A stretch of DNA of 22,976 nucleotides, taken from positions 1 through 22,976 of the IMG/VR virus record IMGVR_UViG_3300032087_006258; one strand, 5' to 3'. The translations under genes and the position numbers were made by a program. This document shows, in pieces, positions 1-6,347 of this stretch; within the stretch, counting starts at the first letter, position 1; every line of letters starts with the position of its first letter. The stretch comes from a virus. A model generated the notes under the pieces. The model was not told the origin of the DNA and did no database searches. It saw nothing but the letters and a program-made list of their open reading frames with translations.

Positions 1-607
1 GACCAGAATAATTATTCAGTAAACGGCTAACATTTGCAAAAAGCCAAAGACTGTTAAATTTTATTAAATTTGGGTCAAGGGATGGTGCATCTTTGGGGGC
101 ATCTGTTTTCATGATCTTTGAGAGTGTATCATGCAGTACATCCGTACCAAGAGAGTGAGCAAGAAAGTTAATCGGTGTGTTTGGGTTGTCATGAACAATT
201 TGCGTTATTTTTTCACCTACCTCTATTCGTACCCATTCGCCGACATTAGTTAAATATAGAAGTACATCAAGAGCATGAGTCTGCAAAAAATCATCATCCC
301 CTAATTTCGCCTGCATGTTAGATGCTTTTTGTATTATTGATTGTGATGCGCCGATGTCAGGATTACTAGCTAAAAATTCTGCAATGGGTTTATTTGATTG
401 AACAAATCTCTGTCTAACTTTTTCAAAGATCTCGTCATAGGATACAGGTAAAACTTGAACAAAATCTTCGAATTTTTTGTCTTTATATCTATCAATATCA
501 TATCTAGTAAGAGCTTTGTTTGCAGCATTAATTATTTCTTTTTTAAAAGATTCATCTGTATGAGAGCCCATTCCATGAATGACAATTAAAATTTGATTAG
601 AGCTCAT
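1..607 (-). CDS. Alpha/beta hydrolase (lipase/esterase-like), partial, cut by window edge
   Basis: The reading frame begins at the ATG at 607-605 and stays open to base 1, giving 202 visible residues with no stop, so the 3' end lies outside the window. The start is preceded by an AAGGA ribosome site about 7 nt upstream. The N-terminus ILIVIHGMGSH has the strand plus HG oxyanion-type motif seen near the start of serine lipases and esterases. FLAHSLGT around residue 152 is a G/A-x-S-x-G nucleophile elbow with Ser152 as the likely nucleophile. The acid and His of the triad should lie beyond the edge. There is no signal peptide, so a cytosolic enzyme is expected. Its substrate cannot be told from sequence. 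It is the third gene of a minus-strand set with the 2TM protein and the amidase, about 70 nt behind the former. The family call rests on motifs only. Confidence 0.75.
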   Translation of the reverse strand, partial: MSSNQILIVIHGMGSHTDESFKKEIINAANKALTRYDIDRYKDKKFEDFVQVLPVSYDEIFEKVRQRFVQSNKPIAEFLASNPDIGASQSIIQKASNMQAKLGDDDFLQTHALDVLLYLTNVGEWVRIEVGEKITQIVHDNPNTPINFLAHSLGTDVLHDTLSKIMKTDAPKDAPSLDPNLIKFNSLWLFANVSRLLNNYSG

Positions 608-677
608 TTTGCATCCTTATATATTATCATTGGTGAACATTTGGTATTGTAATGTGAAATGCTAAATTACTTTATTA

Positions 678-1394
678 TTATAGTTTCCCTCTGGTTTTCT
701 CTAACATTCCGACAAAGTTATCGATATTGGAACGTGCAATATCTTGCAAGTAGGCAGCTGTTTTTACGCTCATTCCTCCGTAATTTAATTCAGTTAAAAT
801 TGAGCGTATGGCATCTTTCTTCCTTTCAGCAATCATAGCTTTTTCATTAGGTTTTGCATTTTTTATAATTAAAGAACCAATTACAGTAATTAAACCCCAA
901 GCTATAATGTAACTTTGAGTTGCATAAAAAGGAATGTTAGATGCCTCGGTGGTTTTTGACGTTAAATTGTCTATACCACCTACTGCTGTAGTAAAGAATC
1001 CAGAAATAGTAATTAGTAGTGTGGCTGTCCAATCAAGAGAGGACCAACCATTTCTATATCTACGATACCTTTTTATATCACTTTGCAAATTAGTTATTAA
1101 TTTTTCTTTAGTTTCATCGTTCGTTTCGGCGTTCGTTTCGGTTTCGGCGTTCGTTTCGGTTTCGGCGCTCGTTTCGGCTTCGGCGTTCGTTTCGGCTTCG
1201 GCGTTCGTTTCGGCTTCGGCGTTCGTTTCGGTTTCGGCGCTCGTTTCGGCTTCGGCGTTCGCTTCGGTTTCGGCGTTCGCTTCGGCTTCGGCGTTCGCTT
1301 CGGTTTCGGCGTTCGCCTCGGTTTCTGTGTATGCTTCGTTTTCAGTTTTGACCTTGTCTGAAGCTAGAGATTCATTATTATTGCTATGTTTCAT
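678..1394 (-). CDS. Two-TM membrane protein with acidic hexapeptide repeats (possibly SLATT/DUF4231-like)
   Basis: This 238-residue protein starts at ATG 1394, preceded by an AAGGT ribosome site. Residues 1-22 are polar. Residues 23-92 are eleven six-residue units of the type A-E-T/A-E-A/T-N/S plus a partial unit, strongly acidic. Residues 105-117 are basic (KRYRRYR). Two hydrophobic segments follow, about 121-140 and 161-177, separated by a short polar loop. The last 60 residues are a charged, probably helical tail. A basic helix, two TM helices and a helical tail resemble SLATT/DUF4231 two-TM proteins, which are often effectors in nucleotide-signalling conflict systems. I infer this from architecture only, and no diagnostic motif was seen. 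It lies between an amidase gene and a hydrolase gene, about 70 nt from each. The repeat tract is much richer in GC than the rest of the gene. Confidence 0.7.
   Translation of the reverse strand: MKHSNNNESLASDKVKTENEAYTETEANAETEANAEAEANAETEANAEAETSAETETNAEAETNAEAETNAEAETSAETETNAETETNAETNDETKEKLITNLQSDIKRYRRYRNGWSSLDWTATLLITISGFFTTAVGGIDNLTSKTTEASNIPFYATQSYIIAWGLITVIGSLIIKNAKPNEKAMIAERKKDAIRSILTELNYGGMSVKTAAYLQDIARSNIDNFVGMLEKTRGKL
1119..1328 (-). repeat. In-frame 18-bp tandem repeat tract coding for hexapeptides
   Basis: About eleven and a half 18-bp units run in frame through the 2TM gene. On the plus strand each unit is built from gcgttcg/tttcgg/cttcgg blocks. Units differ by single changes (GCC/GTT, AAC/AGC) that only swap Ala/Thr or Asn/Ser, so the acidic pattern is kept. 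Unit length is a multiple of three, so gain or loss of copies would lengthen or shorten the linker without a frameshift. There are no unique spacers, so this is not a CRISPR array. Confidence 0.9.
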
Positions 1395-1465
1395 AATTCG
1401 ACCTTATATTCAATATTATAGTTATTGAAGGATAAGTAATATATATTTATTGATTATAAAAACAA

Positions 1466-1993
1466 TTAGATTAATAAAGAAATTTCTTCAATGGCCTCAA
1501 CATATGCATCTATTAACTCTTTTCTTTTTTCTATTGCAGTTTGCAGATCATTGTCATTATCAATGAAAAATGGTTCTGATATTAAACATGGAGCTTTTGT
1601 GTTTTTTAAAAGATATCCACCACGGTCTTCAGATGTTTTAGGCTTAATACCTCGATTCTTTAATTCCAAAGCATTAACCAACTTATCATTGAGTATTTTT
1701 GCAAATTTTTTACCTTTGGATGATTTGTGGTAGTACAATACTTCTGTCCCTGACACAGACTCATTAAATGCATTACAATGAAGGCTGATGATGAAGTCAG
1801 GGTTTAACTCATTAATATCGTCAGGAAGTGTTTTATATGTTCTTCTATATATTCGTTGTATTTGCACGCCTTTAACTCTTTTTTCAATATCAATAGATAA
1901 ACTTTCATTGAAAGTGAACTCATTTAGGCCTGATGAAGAATTACTTGCTCCTGGGGATGTTTTCTTATGGCCTATAACTAACGCACATATCAT
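1466..1993 (-). CDS. N-acetylmuramoyl-L-alanine amidase, stand-alone Amidase_3 domain
   Basis: This 175-residue protein starts at ATG 1993 with an AAGGA site 8 nt upstream. It matches the zinc amidase (Amidase_3) pattern: VIGHKK with His9, NEF with Glu25, ISLHCNA with His72 as the likely third zinc ligand, GTEVLYY after it, and ISEPFFI with Glu140 as the likely catalytic acid. Such enzymes cut the bond between MurNAc and the stem peptide of peptidoglycan. The catalytic domain begins at residue 3. There is no signal peptide, SH3 or LysM wall-binding part, so reaching the wall would need a holin, another export route or lysis. It is the first gene of a three-gene minus-strand set and lies apart from the prophage's own lysis cassette, which already carries a GH24 endolysin. 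A second lysis enzyme or a conflict-system effector are both possible. Confidence 0.85.
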   Translation of the reverse strand: MICALVIGHKKTSPGASNSSSGLNEFTFNESLSIDIEKRVKGVQIQRIYRRTYKTLPDDINELNPDFIISLHCNAFNESVSGTEVLYYHKSSKGKKFAKILNDKLVNALELKNRGIKPKTSEDRGGYLLKNTKAPCLISEPFFIDNDNDLQTAIEKRKELIDAYVEAIEEISLLI

Positions 1994-2150
1994 TATTATA
2001 TCCTTGTAGTTAATACTAATTACTATCGATTATGCTATAAAGTATGAAAGGTAATTTATATCTTGCGTCTATATTCCTGTACTTTTAACCTCAAATTTAA
2101 GAATTGATCTAATTGAAATTTTTAACACATTGAATTATCGTTTAATTTAA

Positions 2151-2168
2151 TGTTGGATTTTCTATACA
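2151..2168 (+). promoter_or_regulatory. TGT-N12-ACA site resembling P2 Ogr/Delta activator element
   Basis: TGT at 2151-2153 and ACA at 2166-2168 are separated by exactly 12 bases. P2-group late promoters carry this spaced dyad near -55, bound by Ogr or Delta zinc-finger activators. Its centre lies about 60 bases before the start site predicted from the adjacent promoter candidate. The six fixed bases could arise by chance in a region this size, and no Ogr gene is visible in the window. Confidence 0.3.
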
Positions 2169-2184
2169 AACTTAAAGCTGACCA

Positions 2185-2213
2185 TTGACACTCACCCTAA
2201 AACGATGCATATT
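2185..2213 (+). promoter_or_regulatory. Candidate late promoter
   Basis: A perfect TTGACA at 2185-2190 is followed after 17 bases by CATATT at 2208-2213, a 4/6 match to the -10 consensus. The start would be near 2220, about 100 bases before the holin gene and just before the first of two terminator hairpins. It is the only good rightward promoter seen ahead of the lysis and packaging genes. Confidence 0.45.
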
Positions 2214-2224
2214 TACCACATTGC

Positions 2225-2251
2225 AAAACCTCGCCAACTCGGCGGGGTTTT
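2225..2251 (+). terminator. Intrinsic terminator hairpin 1
   Basis: An 11-bp stem (2225-2235 with 2241-2251, one T-G wobble) closes a 5-base AACTC loop. The stem's 3' side ends in four T, and another T4 follows at 2256-2259. Flanking A and T runs mean it could also work leftward. It lies directly downstream of the predicted transcription start. Confidence 0.7.
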
Positions 2252-2281
2252 GTCGTTTTAGCGCTTCATACCTCTAATCCC

Positions 2282-2305
2282 AACCGCCGTTCTGGCGGTT
2301 TTTTT
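2282..2305 (+). terminator. Intrinsic terminator hairpin 2
   Basis: The stem AACCGCC / GGCGGTT (2282-2288 with 2294-2300) has a 5-base loop and is followed by a T run to 2305. It ends only 17 bases before the holin start, so transcription of the lysis genes from upstream must read through it. Confidence 0.75.
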
Positions 2306-2322
2306 GACCTTGAAATTCGCCT

Positions 2323-2538
2323 ATGAGAGAGAAGATGATCGGATGGTTTGCCTACCTCTGGGCGGGTTTTACCGGCTTGGTGTCTGGCTTATCTATCAAT
2401 GAAATTGGTGTAGTGGTCTCTATCGCTGCCACCTTGTTTACCGCCGTTATCAACTGGCTCTTTCGACGCCGAATGCTCAAAGCCTTGCAGAACCATCCTG
2501 ATGTGAGAAAAGCCTATGAACAAATGGAAGACGACTAG
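2323..2538 (+). CDS. Phage holin, class II, HP1-type
   Basis: This 71-residue protein has two hydrophobic helices, about residues 6-22 and 27-47, then a charged cytoplasmic tail (RRRMLKALQNHPDVRKAYEQMEDD). The size and two-TM layout fit small class II holins of the HP1 family, which time lysis by permeabilising or depolarising the inner membrane. A depolarising (pinholin) role would suit the SAR-type endolysin next to it. ATG 2323 is given as the start. ATG 2335, four codons on, is preceded by an AGAGAG purine stretch and may be the true one. Its 3' end overlaps the endolysin start by 23 bases. Confidence 0.8.
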   Translation: MREKMIGWFAYLWAGFTGLVSGLSINEIGVVVSIAATLFTAVINWLFRRRMLKALQNHPDVRKAYEQMEDD

Positions 2539-3052
2539 CGGCGCGGCAGGTTGTGCGGTGGCTGCAGTACTGGCCTTTGTGGCTGGTACTAATCACGACT
2601 TAAAGACCGGTGATGATGGTTTAGCGTTTATGGCCGGGCTGGAAGGGTGCGAAAGTTCGGCTTACCAGTGTAGCGCCAATGTGTGGACCATCGGCCTTGG
2701 CCATACCCAAGGGGTAGAGCAGGGTGATACAGCGGAAGTGCCAGAAATTGCCCAGTGGTTTATTGATGATATTGCTGCGGCAGAGAAGGTAGTCTATCGG
2801 CAAGTTAAGCTGCCCGAAGGGCCCAAGTTCGATATGGCCGTGAGCTTTGTGATGAACCTTGGTGCGGGCAACTTTCGCAGTTCTACTTACCTGAAGAAAC
2901 TCAAAGCCGGTGAGCTGGATGCTGCCTGCAACGAATTCACTCGCTGGGTGTACGTGAATGGCAAAGACTGTCGAGTGGATGCCAGCAACTGCCGAGGCAT
3001 TGTTACACGGCGGGAACGAGAACGGGGGATTTGCCTCAATGGTTATGAGTAA
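2516..3052 (+). CDS. SAR endolysin, GH24 lysozyme (P1 Lyz type)
   Basis: This 178-residue glycosidase cleaves the MurNAc-GlcNAc backbone of peptidoglycan. Residues 9-24 (GAAGCAVAAVLAFVAG) form a weakly hydrophobic Ala/Gly-rich signal-arrest-release segment instead of a cleaved signal. The catalytic triad is Glu43, Cys52, Thr58. Cys13 in the SAR segment, Cys45 and Cys52 match the P1 Lyz set (Cys13, Cys44, Cys51), in which a disulfide caps the catalytic Cys until the SAR helix leaves the membrane. By family knowledge the protein is exported by Sec, held inactive in the membrane and activated when the holin collapses the membrane potential. The C-terminal RRERERGICL motif is typical of GH24. It overlaps the holin gene upstream and the i-spanin start downstream. 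Confidence 0.9.
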   Translation: MNKWKTTSGAAGCAVAAVLAFVAGTNHDLKTGDDGLAFMAGLEGCESSAYQCSANVWTIGLGHTQGVEQGDTAEVPEIAQWFIDDIAAAEKVVYRQVKLPEGPKFDMAVSFVMNLGAGNFRSSTYLKKLKAGELDAACNEFTRWVYVNGKDCRVDASNCRGIVTRRERERGICLNGYE

Positions 3053-3437
3053 GTTCAAGAGCTATAGCTTAGCGGTGCTGGTTCTGATCGCGTTGGTGTT
3101 GTTTGTCGAGAATGGTTTTTTATCCCGTGACTTAACAGCATCGAAAGCGAACGTGCAGGCCAAGTCGCAAGAAATTGCGCAGCTAGTCGCGGTGAATCAA
3201 TCCATGGAGCAGACGGTGGCTTACCTCGAAGCCATAGCAGAGCGTGAACGTATAGCGGTTGAGCAGGCGGATTTAGCCCGTCGAAGTTGGCAGGCTCGCA
3301 CATCACAAGCACAACAACAAATTGATAAGGACATTGCCAATGCGAACTGTGCTGATTTGTTTATTCCTGGTGCTGACCGTTGGGTGTACTACAACACCGC
3401 CGTCAGTGGTCACCCAATACAAAGTGAAACTGATTAA
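3039..3437 (+). CDS. i-spanin (Rz/LysB-like inner-membrane lysis protein)
   Basis: The product, about 132 residues, has a short N-terminal cytoplasmic part, one TM helix (SLAVLVLIALVLFVENGFL) and a long periplasmic coiled coil rich in Ala, Gln and Glu. This is the usual plan of the inner-membrane spanin subunit, which pairs with an outer-membrane lipoprotein to fuse both membranes at the end of lysis. I use ATG 3039, with GGGGGAT about 9 nt upstream; ATG 3045 is equally possible. The frame stays open back to 2958, but those codons lie inside the endolysin gene. The o-spanin gene starts inside this one in another frame. Confidence 0.85.
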   Translation: MVMSKFKSYSLAVLVLIALVLFVENGFLSRDLTASKANVQAKSQEIAQLVAVNQSMEQTVAYLEAIAERERIAVEQADLARRSWQARTSQAQQQIDKDIANANCADLFIPGADRWVYYNTAVSGHPIQSETD

Positions 3438-3624
3438 ACCACCTGCCGCGTATTTACTTCCTTGTACTCAACCTTATCAATCGCCACCGCGAAAGTGGGG
3501 TGAGGCCGTCAGGCGTGATCCTGTTTGGCTGATGTATTTCTCGTTGTGTGCTTCTCGTATCGAGAACTTGCGGCGTTGTTACGACAACCCGCAGCACTGT
3601 ATTAGCAACACGAGGAAGCCATGA
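3340..3624 (+). CDS. o-spanin (Rz1/LysC-like outer-membrane lipoprotein)
   Basis: This 94-residue lipoprotein begins MRTVLICLFLVLTVGC, a lipoprotein signal with a lipobox ending at Cys16, followed by TTTPPSVV. The mature protein has the short proline-containing region expected of o-spanins plus a longer Cys-containing tail as in P2 LysC. ATG 3340 is chosen because AAGGA lies 8 nt upstream; an in-frame TTG at 3322 has no such site. About 98 bases overlap the i-spanin gene in a different frame, the usual nested spanin arrangement. Its stop overlaps the small terminase start (ATGA). Confidence 0.85.
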   Translation: MRTVLICLFLVLTVGCTTTPPSVVTQYKVKLIKPPAAYLLPCTQPYQSPPRKWGEAVRRDPVWLMYFSLCASRIENLRRCYDNPQHCISNTRKP

Positions 3625-4088
3625 ATAATGAAAAACGATTATGGAATACCAGTGAGCTAGAACAGTTTGGATCTCACCGTTCGACAGTTCGAAAACGCTT
3701 AAAAGCCGCAGGCATTGAGCCCGTAGCCTTCAAAGGCAATACACCGCTTTACGATGTGTGTCAGGTGGCGCCGTATTTATGCAAAGCGCCAGTGAAAGAG
3801 TCTGACGCGCCAGATTTAATGGGGTTTCCTACCGCTGCTGAATTACGCGCTTTTGTTCAGGCTGAACGAGAGAAGCTGAGTTTATCGAAAGATACGGGCG
3901 ATCTTATTCAGCGGGAAGATTATGAAAATGAAATCGCTAAAAGTATTGCTGCTATTAAGAAGTTTGCTGATGGGGCGATTAACCGAATTGAAACGGCTAT
4001 TCCCGATGCGACCGCTGAGCAGCTTGAAAATATTGAAAGCTTGTTGAATTTCGATTTGAAGGCGGTGAATGATGACATTCGAATATAA
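3621..4088 (+). CDS. Terminase small subunit (Nu1/DUF1441-like)
   Basis: This 155-residue protein has an N-terminal helix-turn-helix-like part (NTSELEQFGSHRSTVRKRLKAAGI, residues 9-32), then a helical, charged C-terminal region. The size, the Nu1-like DNA-binding start and the position directly before a lambda gpA-type large terminase support a role in recognising the packaging site and loading the large subunit. This family is often recorded only as DUF1441. It shares an ATGA overlap with the o-spanin gene and overlaps the large-subunit start by 20 bases, so the genes are probably translationally coupled. Confidence 0.75.
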   Translation: MNNEKRLWNTSELEQFGSHRSTVRKRLKAAGIEPVAFKGNTPLYDVCQVAPYLCKAPVKESDAPDLMGFPTAAELRAFVQAEREKLSLSKDTGDLIQREDYENEIAKSIAAIKKFADGAINRIETAIPDATAEQLENIESLLNFDLKAVNDDIRI

Positions 4089-6138
4089 GTATGCGGATGC
4101 AGCGGCTATTCGACGTAGCTTGGCACACCTTTGTTTACCCGCAGATAAAACGCCTACTGAAGCGGCTGATGAATACCTCTGGATTTCTGATGGTATGGAC
4201 ACCACTAAGTTTCTTAGTGCGATGACGCCTTATATGCGCGAACCGATGAATGCGTTATCTCGTCGAATTTATGAAGCGGTTATTGTGGTTGGCCCTGCGC
4301 GTTCGGGTAAAACCAAGGCAATGGTGGAAGGCTGGATAAACTATGCCGTTACTCAAGCACCGGGTGACATGCTGTTGATCTACAGTACTAAAACCAAAGC
4401 GGTGGATATGAGTAAGGTCGATTTAGACCGATGCTTTTCGAAAACAAAGCCAATCCGAGATTTACGCACAGGCCGCAAGGCAGATGACAATCTAACCAGT
4501 AAACAGTTTAAGAACGGCATGATGCTAAAGCTGGATTCAGCGACTGAAACCAGTTTGTCTGCTTCTACTTATCGTTATGCAGGTTGTACCGATTACGACC
4601 GTGCTGATGATTCAGTCGGTGAAGAGGGAAGCAAGTTTCAACTGATGCTGAAACGGGTTCAGAATGCTAAATCATCTGGCATGGCAATGGCAGAGTCATC
4701 CCCTGGGCGTATTGTTCGCCAGCCTAAACCCGAAGCGCAATTATTACCGCATGAATCTCAGCCTTGTTCCGGTATTGGGTCTTTATACAACCAAGGGGAC
4801 AGGCGTCGTTTTTATTGGCAATGCCCTGATTGCGAAGCGTGGTTTCTTCCTCACTTTGAGGTGTTGAAGTGGGATGAGCATGATGATCATCAGAAAGCGG
4901 CTAATTCGACGTATTGTGAGTGTCCTCGCTGTACGTATCGGATTGAAGAGAATCAAAAGCGAAAACTAAATCTAGATGGACAGTGGTTTCGTGAAGGTGG
5001 CGTTGATCAATATGGTCAGGCTGTCGAAGACGAAAGTCAGGTTCGTAAATCTAAGTGGGCCACATTTTGGTTTGAAGGTGTTGTTGCGACTTATCAGAGT
5101 TGGGATAAGTTGGTGTATCGCTATTTAAGTGCACAAACCCAGTATGACAGTAGTGGTGATGAAGAGGCGCTGAAAAGCTTCTTCAATGTCGATATTGGTC
5201 GCCCTTATATTTTGCAATCCCAAAGTCAGGATGTTGGTGCTCATGAGTTGATGGCTCGGGCTGAAGACTACCCGCGAAGTGTGGTACCTGAAGGTGGCCG
5301 ATTCCTGATCATGAGTATTGATGTGCAGGGTGGTCGAAAGAACCCTCGCTTTGTGGTGCAAGCTCAAGTGTTTGGTGAAGGCTTGCAGCGTTGGGTTATC
5401 GACCGTTATGAGATATTAACGACACCTCACCGCAATGGTGACCGGATTAACCCTGCAGTGTATGCCGAAGATTGGGATCTGTTGATTGATCAGGTGATTA
5501 AGAAAACCTATCCGCTGGCTGATGAGTCTGGCCGTGTGATGAAACCGCTCCTGACGTTGTGTGACTCTGGTGGTTCTGGCGAAACACATGGCAATAAAAC
5601 GACGTCGGTGACTGAGCTAAGTTATCAGTTTTACAACCGCCTGAAGAGGCAGAGCATGTCTCACTTGTTCCGCTTGGTAAAAGGCGCGAGTCGTGATCCA
5701 AAAGACTTAGTGAAAGAAAGCTACCCCGATAAACGTTCTAAACACGCGCATGGTGAAATTCCACTATTACTGCTTCATACCAATCGATTAAAGCACCGTG
5801 TGTCTTCTAGTTACTGTCGTGCTGAATTTGGTTCCCGATATTTCCATTTACCTACGTGGTGTCAACGAGAGTGGTTTGATGAACTCACCGCTGAGTTTGT
5901 TGATGAAAATGGTGACTGGAAGAAGCCAGATAAAGCCGCTAACGAGGCTTTTGATTTATGTGTTTATGCCGAAGCAGGTATGCATTATAAGGGCGGCGAT
6001 GAGTTGAACTGGCAGAAACCACCAGGCTGGGCCGATGAATGGCAATTCAATACCAACGTGGTGGATGCAGACCAACAACCGAAATTTGAACGACAAGCAA
6101 AACGCAGATACAGCCACTCAAGGGGCATTTACGGATGA
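4069..6138 (+). CDS. Terminase large subunit, lambda gpA family
   Basis: This 689-residue packaging motor has the Walker A loop GPARSGKT at residues 75-82. Two CPxC pairs follow (QCPDC and ECPRC, in the 260-310 region), as found in gpA-type terminases. Its C-terminal half contains the IMSIDVQ motif, whose Asp is the likely first metal ligand of the nuclease. The enzyme cuts concatemeric DNA at cos and pumps it into the prohead with ATP. Length is close to lambda gpA (about 640). Start ATG 4069 or 4072, just inside the small-subunit gene, with AAGGCGG upstream. The frame is intact and shows no decay. Confidence 0.92.
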   Translation: MMTFEYKYADAAAIRRSLAHLCLPADKTPTEAADEYLWISDGMDTTKFLSAMTPYMREPMNALSRRIYEAVIVVGPARSGKTKAMVEGWINYAVTQAPGDMLLIYSTKTKAVDMSKVDLDRCFSKTKPIRDLRTGRKADDNLTSKQFKNGMMLKLDSATETSLSASTYRYAGCTDYDRADDSVGEEGSKFQLMLKRVQNAKSSGMAMAESSPGRIVRQPKPEAQLLPHESQPCSGIGSLYNQGDRRRFYWQCPDCEAWFLPHFEVLKWDEHDDHQKAANSTYCECPRCTYRIEENQKRKLNLDGQWFREGGVDQYGQAVEDESQVRKSKWATFWFEGVVATYQSWDKLVYRYLSAQTQYDSSGDEEALKSFFNVDIGRPYILQSQSQDVGAHELMARAEDYPRSVVPEGGRFLIMSIDVQGGRKNPRFVVQAQVFGEGLQRWVIDRYEILTTPHRNGDRINPAVYAEDWDLLIDQVIKKTYPLADESGRVMKPLLTLCDSGGSGETHGNKTTSVTELSYQFYNRLKRQSMSHLFRLVKGASRDPKDLVKESYPDKRSKHAHGEIPLLLLHTNRLKHRVSSSYCRAEFGSRYFHLPTWCQREWFDELTAEFVDENGDWKKPDKAANEAFDLCVYAEAGMHYKGGDELNWQKPPGWADEWQFNTNVVDADQQPKFERQAKRRYSHSRGIYG

Positions 6139-6347
6139 CAATAACTAACCGCCAGCGCTTGCAGTGGTATTTGGATGCTGAGCAGAAAATTTTAATGCAG
6201 CAGTCGGTCGAAACGGCTGAAGGTGAAAAGTTAACGTTTGCCAGTTTAGCGACGGTTCGCAGGGAGATTGAGCGCTTACAGGCATTAATTGCCCGAGAAA
6301 ATCAGGGAGGCCGCAGAAGCTTAATCAGGAGGAATTACCTTGAGTAA
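6135..6347 (+). CDS. Head-tail joining protein, gpW-like
   Basis: This 70-residue protein (MTITNRQRLQWYLDAEQKIL...) matches the size, helical make-up and position of lambda gpW, which plugs the portal after packaging and prepares the head for tail attachment. The basic end RRSLIRRNYLE also fits. It lies between gpA-type and gpB-type genes as in lambda. Its ATG overlaps the terminase stop (ATGA), with AAGGGG upstream. Confidence 0.8.
   Translation: MTITNRQRLQWYLDAEQKILMQQSVETAEGEKLTFASLATVRREIERLQALIARENQGGRRSLIRRNYLE

Larger units (their letters stand above)
1994..2322. other. Divergent intergenic control region
   Basis: About 330 bases separate the minus-strand cargo operon from the plus-strand lysis genes. 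The left 190 bases are very AT-rich and should contain the cargo promoter, but I see no clearly matching -35/-10 pair there. The right part holds a TGT-N12-ACA site, a TTGACA-type promoter candidate and two intrinsic terminators, listed separately. No convincing reading frame was found. Confidence 0.7.

Noticed and set aside
1119-1328. Repeat tract as a CRISPR array
   Set aside because: Units are contiguous 18-mers with no unique spacers and are in frame within a gene.
934-1428. Plus-strand 164-codon frame rich in Ser, Val, Ala and Phe opposite the 2TM gene
   Set aside because: It is the mirror of the repeat tract: repeats with no stop in one frame are often open in the opposite frame. The minus-strand gene has a ribosome site, TM helices and operon context.
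1466-1993. Amidase as the prophage's main endolysin
   Set aside because: It is on the other strand, away from the holin and spanins, and a complete SAR endolysin sits in the lysis cassette. A secondary lysis role is not excluded.
2621-3058. Minus-strand 145-codon frame across the endolysin
   Set aside because: It lies wholly opposite a gene with readable catalytic and SAR motifs; no ribosome site or recognisable domain.
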